Source: Cryptomeria japonica
Taxonomy: Eukaryota; Streptophyta; Pinopsida; Cupressales; Cupressaceae
Assembly: GCF_030272615.1 (NCBI RefSeq)
Contig: NC_081409.1
Location: 913,259,840 to 913,323,839, forward strand
Direction of reading: 5' to 3'
DNA: 64,000 nucleotides
Each line of letters begins with the position of its first letter. Within the stretch, counting starts at the first letter, position 1. Below are positions 1-8,324 of the stretch, in pieces. Made by a program: the position numbers and the translations under genes. Below the pieces are notes generated by a model. The model had not been told where the DNA came from. It saw only the letters and a list, made by a program, of their open reading frames with translations, and did no database searches.

Positions 1-606
1 AGCTTGAAGACTTGTTTGAATAACAGAGTATAGAGCCCAGTAGATGGACAAGATTAGTCCTATTGTATTGATCAAATAAGAATCTGCTTTAGCATTTTAT
101 ATGTGAAGTAGCAGATAGATTTTTATTACTGTTATTTTGTGAAGTGACAGAAAATCTCTTAACTGAGTGGACTTAACAGTCTTATTTGTAAAACCCTCTA
201 GCAATGTGACATTCTGATTGAGTGTTTGAAATCCTTTAACAAGGTCACTTCTAACAAGGTGAAGATCCTAACAGATTTGAGGGAAATCCCTTAACTGGGT
301 CACATCTAGCAATGTGTTTGTAATCTTTAATAGGATTTTCTTTTAACCGAGCATACTCTAGAAGAGTATATTTCTTAGTGGGTCCGAAATGCCACAGTGG
401 TTTTTCCCTATTTGGGTTTCCACGTTAAATCTGGTGTTATGAGTATTATGATGTTTATATGCTTTTGAGTTTGCATGTTTAACAGTTTTGGTTATATTAC
501 TGAAGTATATGTTACCGAGGTTGAATTTGTTGTTTTTATGGAAGATTAAGTTTGTATGATTCACCCCCCCCCCCTCTCATCTTATTAGCTTGGCATCTGT
601 ACTTAA
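1..606 (+). repeat. Tail of a copia-type LTR (A0), cut by the window edge
   Basis: The segment carries the blocks that mark the 3' part of the other copia LTRs in this window: a run of degenerate 'ctaacaaggt' / 'ttaactgggt' motifs (about 160-345), the block GTGGTTTTTCCC...GGGTTTCCAC (about 395-425), and TGATTCAC followed by a long C-tract and TCTCAT (558-580). It ends in TTAACA near 606. A degraded primer-site-like stretch (attaagtatcaaaac) follows at once. No ORF belongs to it. Plus orientation is inferred by comparison with the LTR of element G. Its start lies outside the window. Confidence 0.7.
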
Positions 607-875
607 CATTAAGTATCAAAACTATCAATAATATCACATAAAACTTCATCATGATGATTTCCAATTTTTTATATCACCAAGCATTGCTCACTCACTAACA
701 ACTTATGATCATCCTGAATCCATGCTATTTGGTAAGGCTTAGGGTGTTTCAATCTTTTCAACTTCAATTTATTCACCATTTATTATGAGACAAGATCATC
801 TGAACTACCACTATCAATAACTTGTTTGCAACACTTATCAGATATCTTACACCTAGTCTTGAACAAATTTCTCCT
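607..875. other. Unassigned stretch between LTR A0 and the gypsy gag remnant
   Basis: No credible ORF or repeat end was found. By position it could be leader of A0 or the 3' continuation of the gypsy gag/protease region, but nothing recognisable survives. Confidence 0.3.
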
Positions 876-2022
876 CTACAAGGGCTCTTCATCCTCTCCA
901 ATATGGCATAAGGCTCTCCTCATCATCAACATTTCTCCATCTTCCGGTTTGTTGGTTAATCCGGTGGGGCTTTCTTCTACCAATGTTGTTCTCCTAGTAT
1001 TCTTTGTCTTCTTACATTCAAAAGAACAATGTCCTTCTCCTCCACACTTAAAGAAAGTTCCTCTAAACACTCTCTTATCTTGTCTTTTGTCATCTTTTCC
1101 AAAACCCTCATTTTGGTAACCATCGGGTTCTCTTTTCTAATAGAAATTTATTTCATCCTTCTGGTATGAACTACCATATTTTCTTACTTCTTTGTCCTTG
1201 TTCTAATCTGTACAGGTTCCTCTTCCTCAGAAATATACTCTGCCTCCTTGAAATATTCCTCTGGAAAACCTTCCACCTCTACCTCTTTGTCTCTTCTCGT
1301 GTCTTTTTTCTCAACTTCTCTTATGCTTTCAGGGCATATTGGTAAGCTTCCTCGACACTCTGCAACTTGATCAAACTGAGTTCATCTTGAATTGACATTG
1401 ACAGTCCATTCAAATATCTTGCAACTTGTTCAATCTCATCTTCGACATGTCCGGATCTGATCTTCAACTTGTAGAGTGCTTTGGTATACTCCTTTACACT
1501 AGACTCTTTTTGCTTCAGGTTCTGCAACTTCTGCAACAAATTTACTTAATAATCAACAAGTATAAAATTTGATTTCAACTCAGCAACCATCCACTCCAAT
1601 GATTTGATCTTCTCTTTGCCTCTTCTTTGTCTATCAACCTGCAAATGTTCCCACCAAAGAGATGCGTGGGTTTTCAACTAAGTGTAGGCATATTTCACCT
1701 TTCTTTCTTCAGCGATGTTCTCAAAATCAAAATACTTCTCCATCTCTAAGATCCAATCCATTAATTCATTCAAATCCCATCATACTCTAGTGGGGTAAAA
1801 ATGTGGTTTGGTGTTCGCCCTACTCAAAACCCTCAAGAACCTCTCTTCATCTGGATCAATCATTGGCATGTTTGCTACTTGTTTTGTTGGTGCTTCTTCT
1901 TCTTCATCTTCACTCACATCTTCAATATGTCGACCTCTTCTATAGGTTATTTCAACAACTTCCAATCGGGCTGCAATTCCTCTCAACATTTCCTTTATAA
2001 TAGGATCTGCATTCCCACACAC
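876..2022 (-). pseudogene. gag: Ty3/gypsy Gag remnant (element A)
   Basis: Two same-frame pieces read as a plant Ty3/gypsy Gag. The first, 1780-2022, has an acidic stretch (SEDEEEE). The second, 1321-1539, has the typical capsid pattern with SSVKEYTKALYKLK and EQVARYLNGLSMSIQDEL. A third piece, 876-1070, lies in another frame and holds a zinc knuckle whose first Cys is Phe (F-x2-C-x4-H-x4-C), so it is probably inactive. Gag packages the element RNA. The pieces lie on the minus strand just inside a primer site at 2148-2159, as expected for the 5' end of an element. Stops and at least one frameshift break the frame, and no pol follows within the window. The family call is firm; chromovirus-like is an inference from the Gag pattern and the Met-type primer site. 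Confidence 0.72.
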
Positions 2023-2147
2023 TCCACCATTCCTATTTCCTCTTCATGCCATCTTCACGCCAATCCTTTGCAGCTATAGGTTAGATCCACAGTCCACCAC
2101 CCTACAATAAAATCTTCAGGACAACGCAATCTTCAAAATGAAATCTC

Positions 2148-2159
2148 ACTCTGATACCA
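2148..2159 (-). other. Primer-binding site of gypsy element A
   Basis: On the minus strand this reads TGGTATCAGAGT, one base from the classic initiator-Met tRNA complement TGGTATCAGAGC. It lies 5 nt inside a TG/CA LTR boundary at 2165 and directly upstream of the gypsy gag remnant. Confidence 0.75.
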
Positions 2160-2164
2160 CTTGG

Positions 2165-2467
2165 TGTAGTCACGGTTAGGAGGGACCTTAATGAGATCTA
2201 TCTGGACCATACAACAAGAGTACACATAATGAAAACAAGACAAGATGATGGAGGAAATCCAGAATTGAATGAATTAGATCATGAAAACTGATTAAAAATG
2301 GCTAGTAACATTTGGACTACAAGATTCGACTCACTAGCCTACTACATACATACTCAATTATCGAATTGGTCAACTCCACACCTCCAAATATTAAGATATA
2401 TCTCCTATATTCTCCCCTGAGAATTATACTGCTTAATTACATTGATTTATATGCTCAAGAGAGATCT
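2165..2467 (-). repeat. LTR of gypsy element A, inner part (split by B)
   Basis: It starts with TGTAGTCACGG beside the primer site, so on the minus strand it is the CA end of the 5' LTR. It is interrupted by element B at target GCATC (2468-2472) and appears to resume at 5591. No ORF belongs to it. Confidence 0.6.
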
Positions 2468-2472
2468 GCATC

Positions 2473-2582
2473 TGTAGAAGTTGAGAAAGCCAACTTCACA
2501 GACCCCGAAGATCACCTGCATGCAAATAACCTGTCACAGAAAGAAGAGATGGAGACAAACAAGCAAGGGTGCTCTGATACCA
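2473..2582 (-). repeat. Extra partial U5 plus primer-site copy at the 3' end of B
   Basis: Positions 2473-2577 repeat the first 105 nt of the LTR (as written on the plus strand) at 2583-2687. The copy ends at GCTCTGA and continues as TACCA, which completes the primer-site sequence GCTCTGATACCA (2571-2582), followed by the complete LTR. The 7-nt GCTCTGA occurs both in the LTR interior and in the primer site, so the junction is a microhomology join. The target duplication lies outside this extension, so the join pre-dates integration. Confidence 0.9.
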
Positions 2583-2892
2583 TGTAGAAGTTGAGAAAGC
2601 CAACTTCACAGACCCCGAAGATCACCTGCATGCAAATAACCTGTCACAGAAAGAAGAGATGGAGACAAACAAGCAAGGGTGCTCTGAAAGCTGAAAAATG
2701 TATTCATCCGAGAGAGAGATAAATTACAATGATGAATCCTTATAAAAGGATATTGTGCAACCCTAAAAGAAACCCTAATAGGTAGACATTTAATAATTAA
2801 TAAATGTCACAAATGCAAACTAAAGTGAAATCTTAAGAGAGGAATAAAGGTAATTTAATCAACATGATTAAATTAAAACCTTTACTCTAACA
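2583..2892 (-). repeat. 3' LTR of B
   Basis: This 310-bp LTR reads TGTTAGAG...CTTCTACA on the minus strand and nearly matches 5276-5585. It contains a TATA-like CCTTTTATAAGG (about 2739-2750). Confidence 0.93.
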
Positions 2893-2902
2893 CCCCCCCT
2901 TA
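2893..2902 (-). other. Polypurine tract of B
   Basis: The minus strand reads AAGGGGGGG directly before the 3' LTR, the usual plus-strand primer position. Confidence 0.8.
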
Positions 2903-3095
2903 AGATGAGCAAAAGTGCAGTTACAAACATGTGCAAGAAAGCAAATGTAACTACAATGCAAGAAAGTAAACTTGGGTCCCGGCAACAAGGCCTGATCAGG
3001 TACCCAATTACAACCAAATCTCTGTAAAGTGGAGAAATAGAGAAAACCTCATGGGAAAAACTCTACTCCAAAAAGAGATGAAAGAAATAAATGCA

Positions 3096-4187
3096 CTAAT
3101 AACATAAGGATAGGAGGTGGATAACATGATACCCCCCATAGACAACTTCTATCATATAAGTACATATACAATGGTTTCCATAGGAGAAAAAGAAAGAGAC
3201 TAGAAGCCCCCCCCACAATGAAGAAACTCCTGTCGCACATATGGATGCCTGAGGTAGAATCCAAAAAGAGATCCTGAAGCGGCATATAATATTCCTCCCC
3301 TTGGGAAGAAATGGATCCAAAGGACGAAGATGAAGAAACCCTGTGAAGAGAGAAGAATCAATCTGTCTCAAGATGTGTGCCATAATAGGATGCTGAAGAA
3401 TCCCTCTGTCTGAACTGAAACAAAAGATGTCAAATCCAAACTGAACTGAAGACTCAAAAACTGCAACCTCTGAATGCACAGATGATGGTGGGCTAACAAC
3501 TGGAATATGGCTGTCAACAAAGAGGAGCTGAAAATCCTCAAAGTAATCCTCCAAGTCTGCAATATAGGACTCTACAAACAAAGACGAAATGCCTGCAAGA
3601 TAAGAATCCCAAGTAGCCATGTCTGAAAGATGTATGATGTCCTGCTTAGCTGAATCAATAGGAGCCAAAGAAGAGGCAATATCAAACTGATCAGGAACAA
3701 AAGGAGATGATGTTGATACATATATAATCTCAGTCTGAAGAGTAGGAACTGTGAGACAATCCTCTGATTCATCGGAATATGTAAGGGTGTCTAAATATTG
3801 AAGTTCCTTCAAAGTAGCATGATCAAAAGGTGTGTTATCTCTCCAACCAATGGGTACAAGACAAGCTGAAGCAGGATCCTTTGGGAATGGAGAAAGACTG
3901 GGGTCTCCATAGATCTCCCAAAGACGTGTCCAAAGTGAGTGAGGACAATCAATGCTCGATATAGCCCACACAGTGTCAGAATCAACACTAGACAAAATAA
4001 CTCCTACTATGTGATTTCTAATGATATCCCAAGCTAGTTTTCCCTCTAAAGTTGCTGGTTCAGGTATGAGATCATACAAATAAGGCAAAATATTAAGCCA
4101 CCTACAGTGTGTAAGTATGCCCTTTGCCCATGACTCATAATTACCCCGTTCTAGAAATACAACTGAAGGGTGAGTAGAAAAACCCAT
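3096..4187 (-). CDS. gag: Gag-like ORF of B (363 aa)
   Basis: The N-terminal ~130 residues look like a copia Gag/UBN2-type region: a short lead-in, GNYESWAKGILTHCRW, and then a Trp-rich helical stretch ending SLWTRLWEIYGDPS. The rest is Ser/Asp-rich, with no zinc knuckle and no catalytic motif. The ATG at 4187 lies about 1.1 kb inside the primer site, behind a long leader. The ORF is open throughout, unlike the other gag genes here, so B may be relatively young. Another 3' gene was probably lost, because the 3' flank (2903-3090) matches sequence beside the polypurine tract of C. The Gag assignment is by pattern only; the C-terminal half is unrecognised. Confidence 0.6.
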   Translation of the reverse strand: MGFSTHPSVVFLERGNYESWAKGILTHCRWLNILPYLYDLIPEPATLEGKLAWDIIRNHIVGVILSSVDSDTVWAISSIDCPHSLWTRLWEIYGDPSLSPFPKDPASACLVPIGWRDNTPFDHATLKELQYLDTLTYSDESEDCLTVPTLQTEIIYVSTSSPFVPDQFDIASSLAPIDSAKQDIIHLSDMATWDSYLAGISSLFVESYIADLEDYFEDFQLLFVDSHIPVVSPPSSVHSEVAVFESSVQFGFDIFCFSSDRGILQHPIMAHILRQIDSSLFTGFLHLRPLDPFLPKGRNIICRFRISFWILPQASICATGVSSLWGGLLVSFFFSYGNHCICTYMIEVVYGGYHVIHLLSLCY

Positions 4188-5263
4188 GATAACTCTTCAA
4201 ATTAACAAATCTGAGACTAAATGACTTTAATACTGATAAAGCGGATCAAATGAAGCCATCCCATGCAAACAAATTATTTCCAAGTCTGAAACGTCCAAGT
4301 AAGTGACAGATGTGTGAAAACACAAAGTACTGAATAAAATGTACCTGGTGCAGATTCTGGAAAAATACATGATAGATCTGGAAAGAGCACAGAACCACCT
4401 TTCCGACGCCTATTCGCTTTCGAAAAACGGAGTCCGTATGCAAAAGATATGGCTCCTGGAGTGCAAAAAAGTTGTTCTGACTTCGACTGGCAAAAAACAC
4501 TACAAAACGGAAAAATCAGAAAAAAAGATCTGCATCTTTTAGATCGGGCTCGGAACTAGCTTTCCAACGCCTATTTTCATTCGAAAATCCGAGCTAAAAT
4601 GCCCGAGTTATACCCGATTTAGTAAAACTACTCCAAAAAAGCCCAAATAGGCCCTTTAAGCCCTCAAGGGCTTAAAAAAAAATAAGCCCCTGGTCCTCTG
4701 GGTGACCAGGGGCAGGCACAGGAGGTGGCGGCGCGGGAGTGGCGCTGGGGCGGCGCAGCTGGCGGCGGGCGGCGCGCTGGCTGGGCGCGGGCTGAGAGCG
4801 GGCCGGCTGGCTGCGCGCAGGCGGCAGGCGGCGCGTGGGCGAGATACCGCCGGCGGCGGTGGACGCCGGGTGGCCGCCGGGCTGCTTACCGGCGGCGCGG
4901 CGGTTTACACTGGCTGCGCCCGATTTTTTTGAAAAAACCGTGGTTTTTGTTTTTTTTTTTAATTTTTCCGCCTCGGTTTTCGTGCCCTAGGGTCGTACGG
5001 CCTTGGGGCCAAAAAAAAATTTGCCTCCTGGTGCAACTGTGTCCAAATCGGATGAATTTTATATGGAAATAGGGTTTTTTGGGCGCTACGAGCTCAACGG
5101 TGAGGTCCGTTTGGGCTCAAAGTGCACCAAAAAAAAATACCCCTATTCCAAAATAAAAAAAACAGAAGACACACAGATCTGATGCAACCAAAACCGGAAA
5201 ATCAGATCTAACCCTCGTAGCTCCAAATTCTTCAGAAGACGAACAAGAAGCAGCAGGTCTAGA
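4188..5263 (-). other. Leader of B with GC-rich island and hairpin
   Basis: This is untranslated sequence between primer site and gag. About 4700-4930 is extremely GC-rich (repeated GGCGGC/GCGCGGGC words) in an AT-rich setting. A perfect 9-bp inverted repeat, CCCCTGGTC/GACCAGGGG with an 8-nt loop, lies at 4687-4712. Two further patches (about 4530-4600 and 5060-5130) recur in the leader of F. Frames open across the GC island are compositional and not called as genes. Confidence 0.65.
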
Positions 5264-5275
5264 GCTCTGATACCA
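5264..5275 (-). other. Primer-binding site of B
   Basis: Perfect TGGTATCAGAGC on the minus strand, directly abutting the 5' LTR. Confidence 0.92.
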
Positions 5276-5585
5276 TGTAGAAGTTGAGAAAGCCAACTTC
5301 ACAGACCCCGAAGATCACCTGCATGCAAATAACCTGTCACAGAAAGAAGAGATGGAGACAAACAAGCAAGGGTGCTCTGAAAGCTGAAAAATGTATTCAT
5401 CCGAGAGAGAGATAAATTACAATGATGAATCCTTATAAAAGGATATTGTGCAACCCTAAAAGAAACCCTAATAGGTAGACATTTAATAATTAATAAATGT
5501 CACAAATGCAAACTAAAGTGAAATCTTAAGAGAGGAATAAAGGTAATTTAATCAACATGATTAAATTAAAACCTTTACTCTAACA
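5276..5585 (-). repeat. 5' LTR of B
   Basis: 310 bp, nearly identical to 2583-2892, flanked outside by GCATC (5586-5590). Confidence 0.93.
5431..5442 (-). promoter_or_regulatory. TATA-like core promoter in the 5' LTR of B
   Basis: The minus strand reads CCTTTTATAAGG in mid-LTR. The same motif sits at the same place in the LTRs of F, which supports it as the conserved Pol II core promoter of this group. Confidence 0.55.
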
Positions 5586-5590
5586 GCATC

Positions 5591-5899
5591 AGCCCAAGAG
5601 AGATCAAATGCTAAAGAACAAGATCAAACATGTAAAACCACCAGGCCGACTTCCACCAATGAAAATCCAAAGGAAGAAGTGCGGATCAGAGGGAAGGTCG
5701 GCCACACGCCAAGGAACATTGGAATCAATGAACTAAAGCTTTGCAAGCTATGGAAAATATCCGCAAGATTCACCAATAGCAAATACGTCTAAGCGGTTCC
5801 AATGTTCTAAGCTAGAAAACGGTCTCAGAATCCAAAAGCGATAACTTGTTGAATAATGATCCAAACGTCCCACAACTCAGGAATAAGGAAGATAACCAT
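5591..5899 (-). repeat. Probable outer part of the LTR of gypsy element A
   Basis: Sequence resumes here after B and its target duplication; the rejoined flanks are continuous. It ends where the TGTAGACACC terminus of LTR N begins. Nothing coding is visible. Confidence 0.4.
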
Positions 5900-6823
5900 T
5901 GTAGACACCTAAAATTAATTAAATATTAATTGATTTAACTGTGTTATCCTTATTCTTATCAGTGTTAATTAAATCTAATTTAATTAATCCTATCACTATT
6001 GTCCAATAATTAATTTATCAAATAAATTAATTATTTCCCTATTCTTTTAAAGTCCCTCTAATCATTATTTCCTCTAAACCCACTCAGTTAATTAATTATA
6101 ATTAATTAACCTAAATATGTGATTTCTACAAATCACTTTTTCCTTATCCCCACTCAGCCTAATTAATTCCTCTAGAATCTCTCATAATCCCACTTATCAT
6201 TATTCTCCAATTTTAAATTCCCCCACTCATGTCACATCAGTCTTGAACCTCTCAAAGAAAATCAAATTTCTTTGAATCCCCATATGCATCCTCACTTTGA
6301 AATTCAAATTTATTTCCCCCATTTTTTCCAAGGAATTTTATATTCCTTTTTATTTCTCCAATGCATCCTTGATCCATGTCCACTATCCTGAATCAATCTT
6401 ATCCCTTCATAAGCAAAGCAATCTTGACCCTCCATTTGCCTCTTCCAATATATAAATTGGAGCATCTATCCTTCTCAAATCAAGGTGTCTTCCATTCTTC
6501 TATCATCATGCTACTAATTTCTCCTACCATCTCCCTCTATCACATTTTTATCATTTTCGCATAGTCCTCTATCAAATTCTTATTATCCATATCCATATAT
6601 CCTTGATCCAAATCCAAATCCTTAATCCATCTATCTTGTTGAGCAAAGAGCAAATCAAGTGGAGCATCAAAGGGGTGCCTTCACTTCATCAAGCTCAATC
6701 TGAGGGAGAAGACAAGGTTGCGTAGGTATAATTGGTTTTTGTGTTTTGAATTCTTTTATGCTTTTATGCTTATTGTTTGATCATCTAACCATTTCATCCC
6801 CTCACTCACTTTGCCTCTCTCCA
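5900..6823 (+). repeat. Gypsy-type 5' LTR (N)
   Basis: It runs from TGTAGACACC to CTCTCCA, 924 bp, AT-rich with many TTAATTAA-type words in its first half. A primer-site-like sequence follows 3 nt later. TGTAGACACC...CA with 3-4 T before TGGC is a common plant Ty3/gypsy arrangement. No second LTR is seen in the window and no target duplication could be confirmed, because the other end is lost or outside. Confidence 0.6.
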
Positions 6824-6826
6824 TTT

Positions 6827-6845
6827 TGGCATGCCCGGTGGGACC
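6827..6845 (+). other. Probable primer-binding site of gypsy element N
   Basis: TGGCATGCCCGGTGGGACC begins 3 nt after the LTR end. It starts with the required TGG and is GC-rich like tRNA 3'-end complements, but it is not the Met-type site used by the other elements and I cannot assign the tRNA. Confidence 0.5.
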
Positions 6846-7195
6846 CATATCCCTAATGTAACGAATTTTGTGAAGTTTTTGTGAGTTTTTAGTTATAGGT
6901 ACCGAATTAGCATGAGCGACTGCACTTCAACATGAGTGATACGGGCTCATCACAGGCGATACACGCTTCAACACATGTGCAAGCGCTTCAGTGCGACCGA
7001 TTTAAATTTAAAATTTCATAACCCGCCTTTTTGCAGGACTGTTGATCAGCATGAGTGCTTCAGGAATAGTGCGTCTTCCTACAACATTCCTTCATTCACT
7101 TTCATGTCCTTATTATTATTCATTTGCTTTCTATTTTTTAATCAGATATTTAAAAACACATAAAAAGGGAAAATAACTTAAAAATCAAAAGAAAG
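6846..7195 (+). other. Leader of N, left of element C
   Basis: Noncoding. It contains repeated AGCATGAGYG-type words (6909-6920, 7047-7058), which recur at 23033 and 23283 on the far side of element C. This supports C having inserted into this leader. Confidence 0.45.
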
Positions 7196-7645
7196 TGTGA
7201 GATTTTGCCAAGATCAAGGGCACAATGAAAAGCATAAAAGAGAGACAATAGAATGACAAGAAAAAATTGTATTTTCATCAATATACAAATGATCAACTGG
7301 ATTAACCAATACAATGAATATGAGCCTGCTTATATAGGCAAGGCCATATGGATATATGAGCACACAATCATGACATTTGGCTCAATGAGAAACAAGGGTA
7401 AGTAAGAAATACTAGGGGTAGGTAGGAGAAATAATATAATATTCCACAAGAGATGGATGACCCACTGAATGTGGAGTGTAATAGCAAAATAAGACCACAA
7501 AAGGTGGAATTTCTCCTATAAGCTACATCCCTATGTGCACACTTCCCTAAGTGTCTCATATCCAAACTATGAAGAGATGCATTATCCTATGTTAACTTAA
7601 GTAAAGTGTAATAATATCCATGATGAATATTTATTTACACCAACA
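7196..7645 (-). repeat. 3' LTR of C
   Basis: 450 bp, TGTTGG...CTCACA on the minus strand, matching 22523-22972. A TATATAAG core lies near 7329-7338. A run of seven C (polypurine tract on the minus strand) follows at 7646-7652. Confidence 0.92.
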
Positions 7646-7929
7646 CCCCCCCTTAAGTGCAACTTAGGGGAATGAAGACTCAAGTCAACAATGCAAGATG
7701 GGTCCTGATGACTAGGACATGATAGGTACCCATGTACAATATGCAAATGCAAGCAAAACTATACAATGCAATCTCTCACAACCGGAGAAAGGGAGAAAAC
7801 CTAGTGGGAAAAAAACTCCCCCCCAAAAGAGAGATGAATGTACAAAAGACTCTCAAAGAAGGACAAAACCTCAAACAGGAAAAATTCCCCCCCATAAGAG
7901 AGGAAGGAGAAGTCAGCTGACTCCCCCTA
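7646..7929 (-). other. 3' untranslated region and polypurine tract of C
   Basis: It includes GGGTACCTATCATG...GGACCC (minus strand, about 7698-7735) and a GGAGAAA...GAGAAAACCT-like patch (about 7780-7840 on the plus strand). Both recur beside the 3' LTR of B, and the first also in F. No gene. Confidence 0.6.
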
Positions 7930-8319
7930 ATGAGACATCCTGCACCCCCAAGAGAGCTCTCAACTACTGGAACTTATTCTTGGTGAAAGGTTTGATAAAG
8001 ATGTCGACAACTTGCTCCGCTATAGGACAATACTGCAAATCAATGACCTGCTCTTGAATCAACTCTTGAATGTAGTGCATATAGATCTCGATGTGTTTGG
8101 TCTGTTGGTGCTGGACCGGGTTCTTCGAGATTTCAATAGCACTCTCATTGTTACAATGTAGAATTGTCGGTCATGGAGTGGTAAACCCAAACTCTGTGAG
8201 AATCTGTTGAAGCCAAATGGTCTCAGTCATTGCATTAATAGCTCCTCGTTACTCAGCCTCAGTCTAAGAGAGAGAAATAGAATGTTGCTTCTTGCTTTGC
8301 CAACAAATGGGGCCCGAAC
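7930..8319 (-). pseudogene. pol: RNase H C-terminal half of C
   Basis: The minus-strand reading contains GPICWQSKKQ, then TEAE, CNNESAIEISKNPVQHQQTKH and DIFIKPFTK, the familiar copia RNase H tail. The C of the catalytic YCDN motif is kept but D has become N (CNN). Stops replace residues inside the LSSTEAEY motif. The upstream half lies at 10667, separated by M, inserted exactly between HL and GSGP codons. Confidence 0.8.
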
Positions 8320-8324
8320 CAAGG

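Larger units (their letters stand above)
2473..5585 (-). mobile_element. Non-autonomous LTR retrotransposon B
   Basis: The element has two 310-bp LTRs (2583-2892 and 5276-5585), an initiator-Met-type primer site at 5264-5275, a polypurine tract (C-run on the plus strand at 2893-2902) and a gag-like ORF. There is no protease, integrase, reverse transcriptase or RNase H. The target duplication GCATC is at 2468-2472 and 5586-5590. The left duplication does not abut the 3' LTR but a 110-bp extension of it: a second copy of the last 105 nt of the LTR joined through a primer-site sequence. The 3' region resembles that of C, so C-type enzymes are the likely movers. Confidence 0.9.

Noticed and set aside
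3049-3285. 78-codon open frame at the 3' end of B
   Set aside because: Overlaps the gag-like ORF in another frame and runs into the 3' untranslated region; no motif.
4702-5072. Two overlapping open frames of 76 and 115 codons rich in Gly, Arg and Ala
   Set aside because: They lie antisense in the leader of B, exactly over the GC island; composition alone explains their openness.
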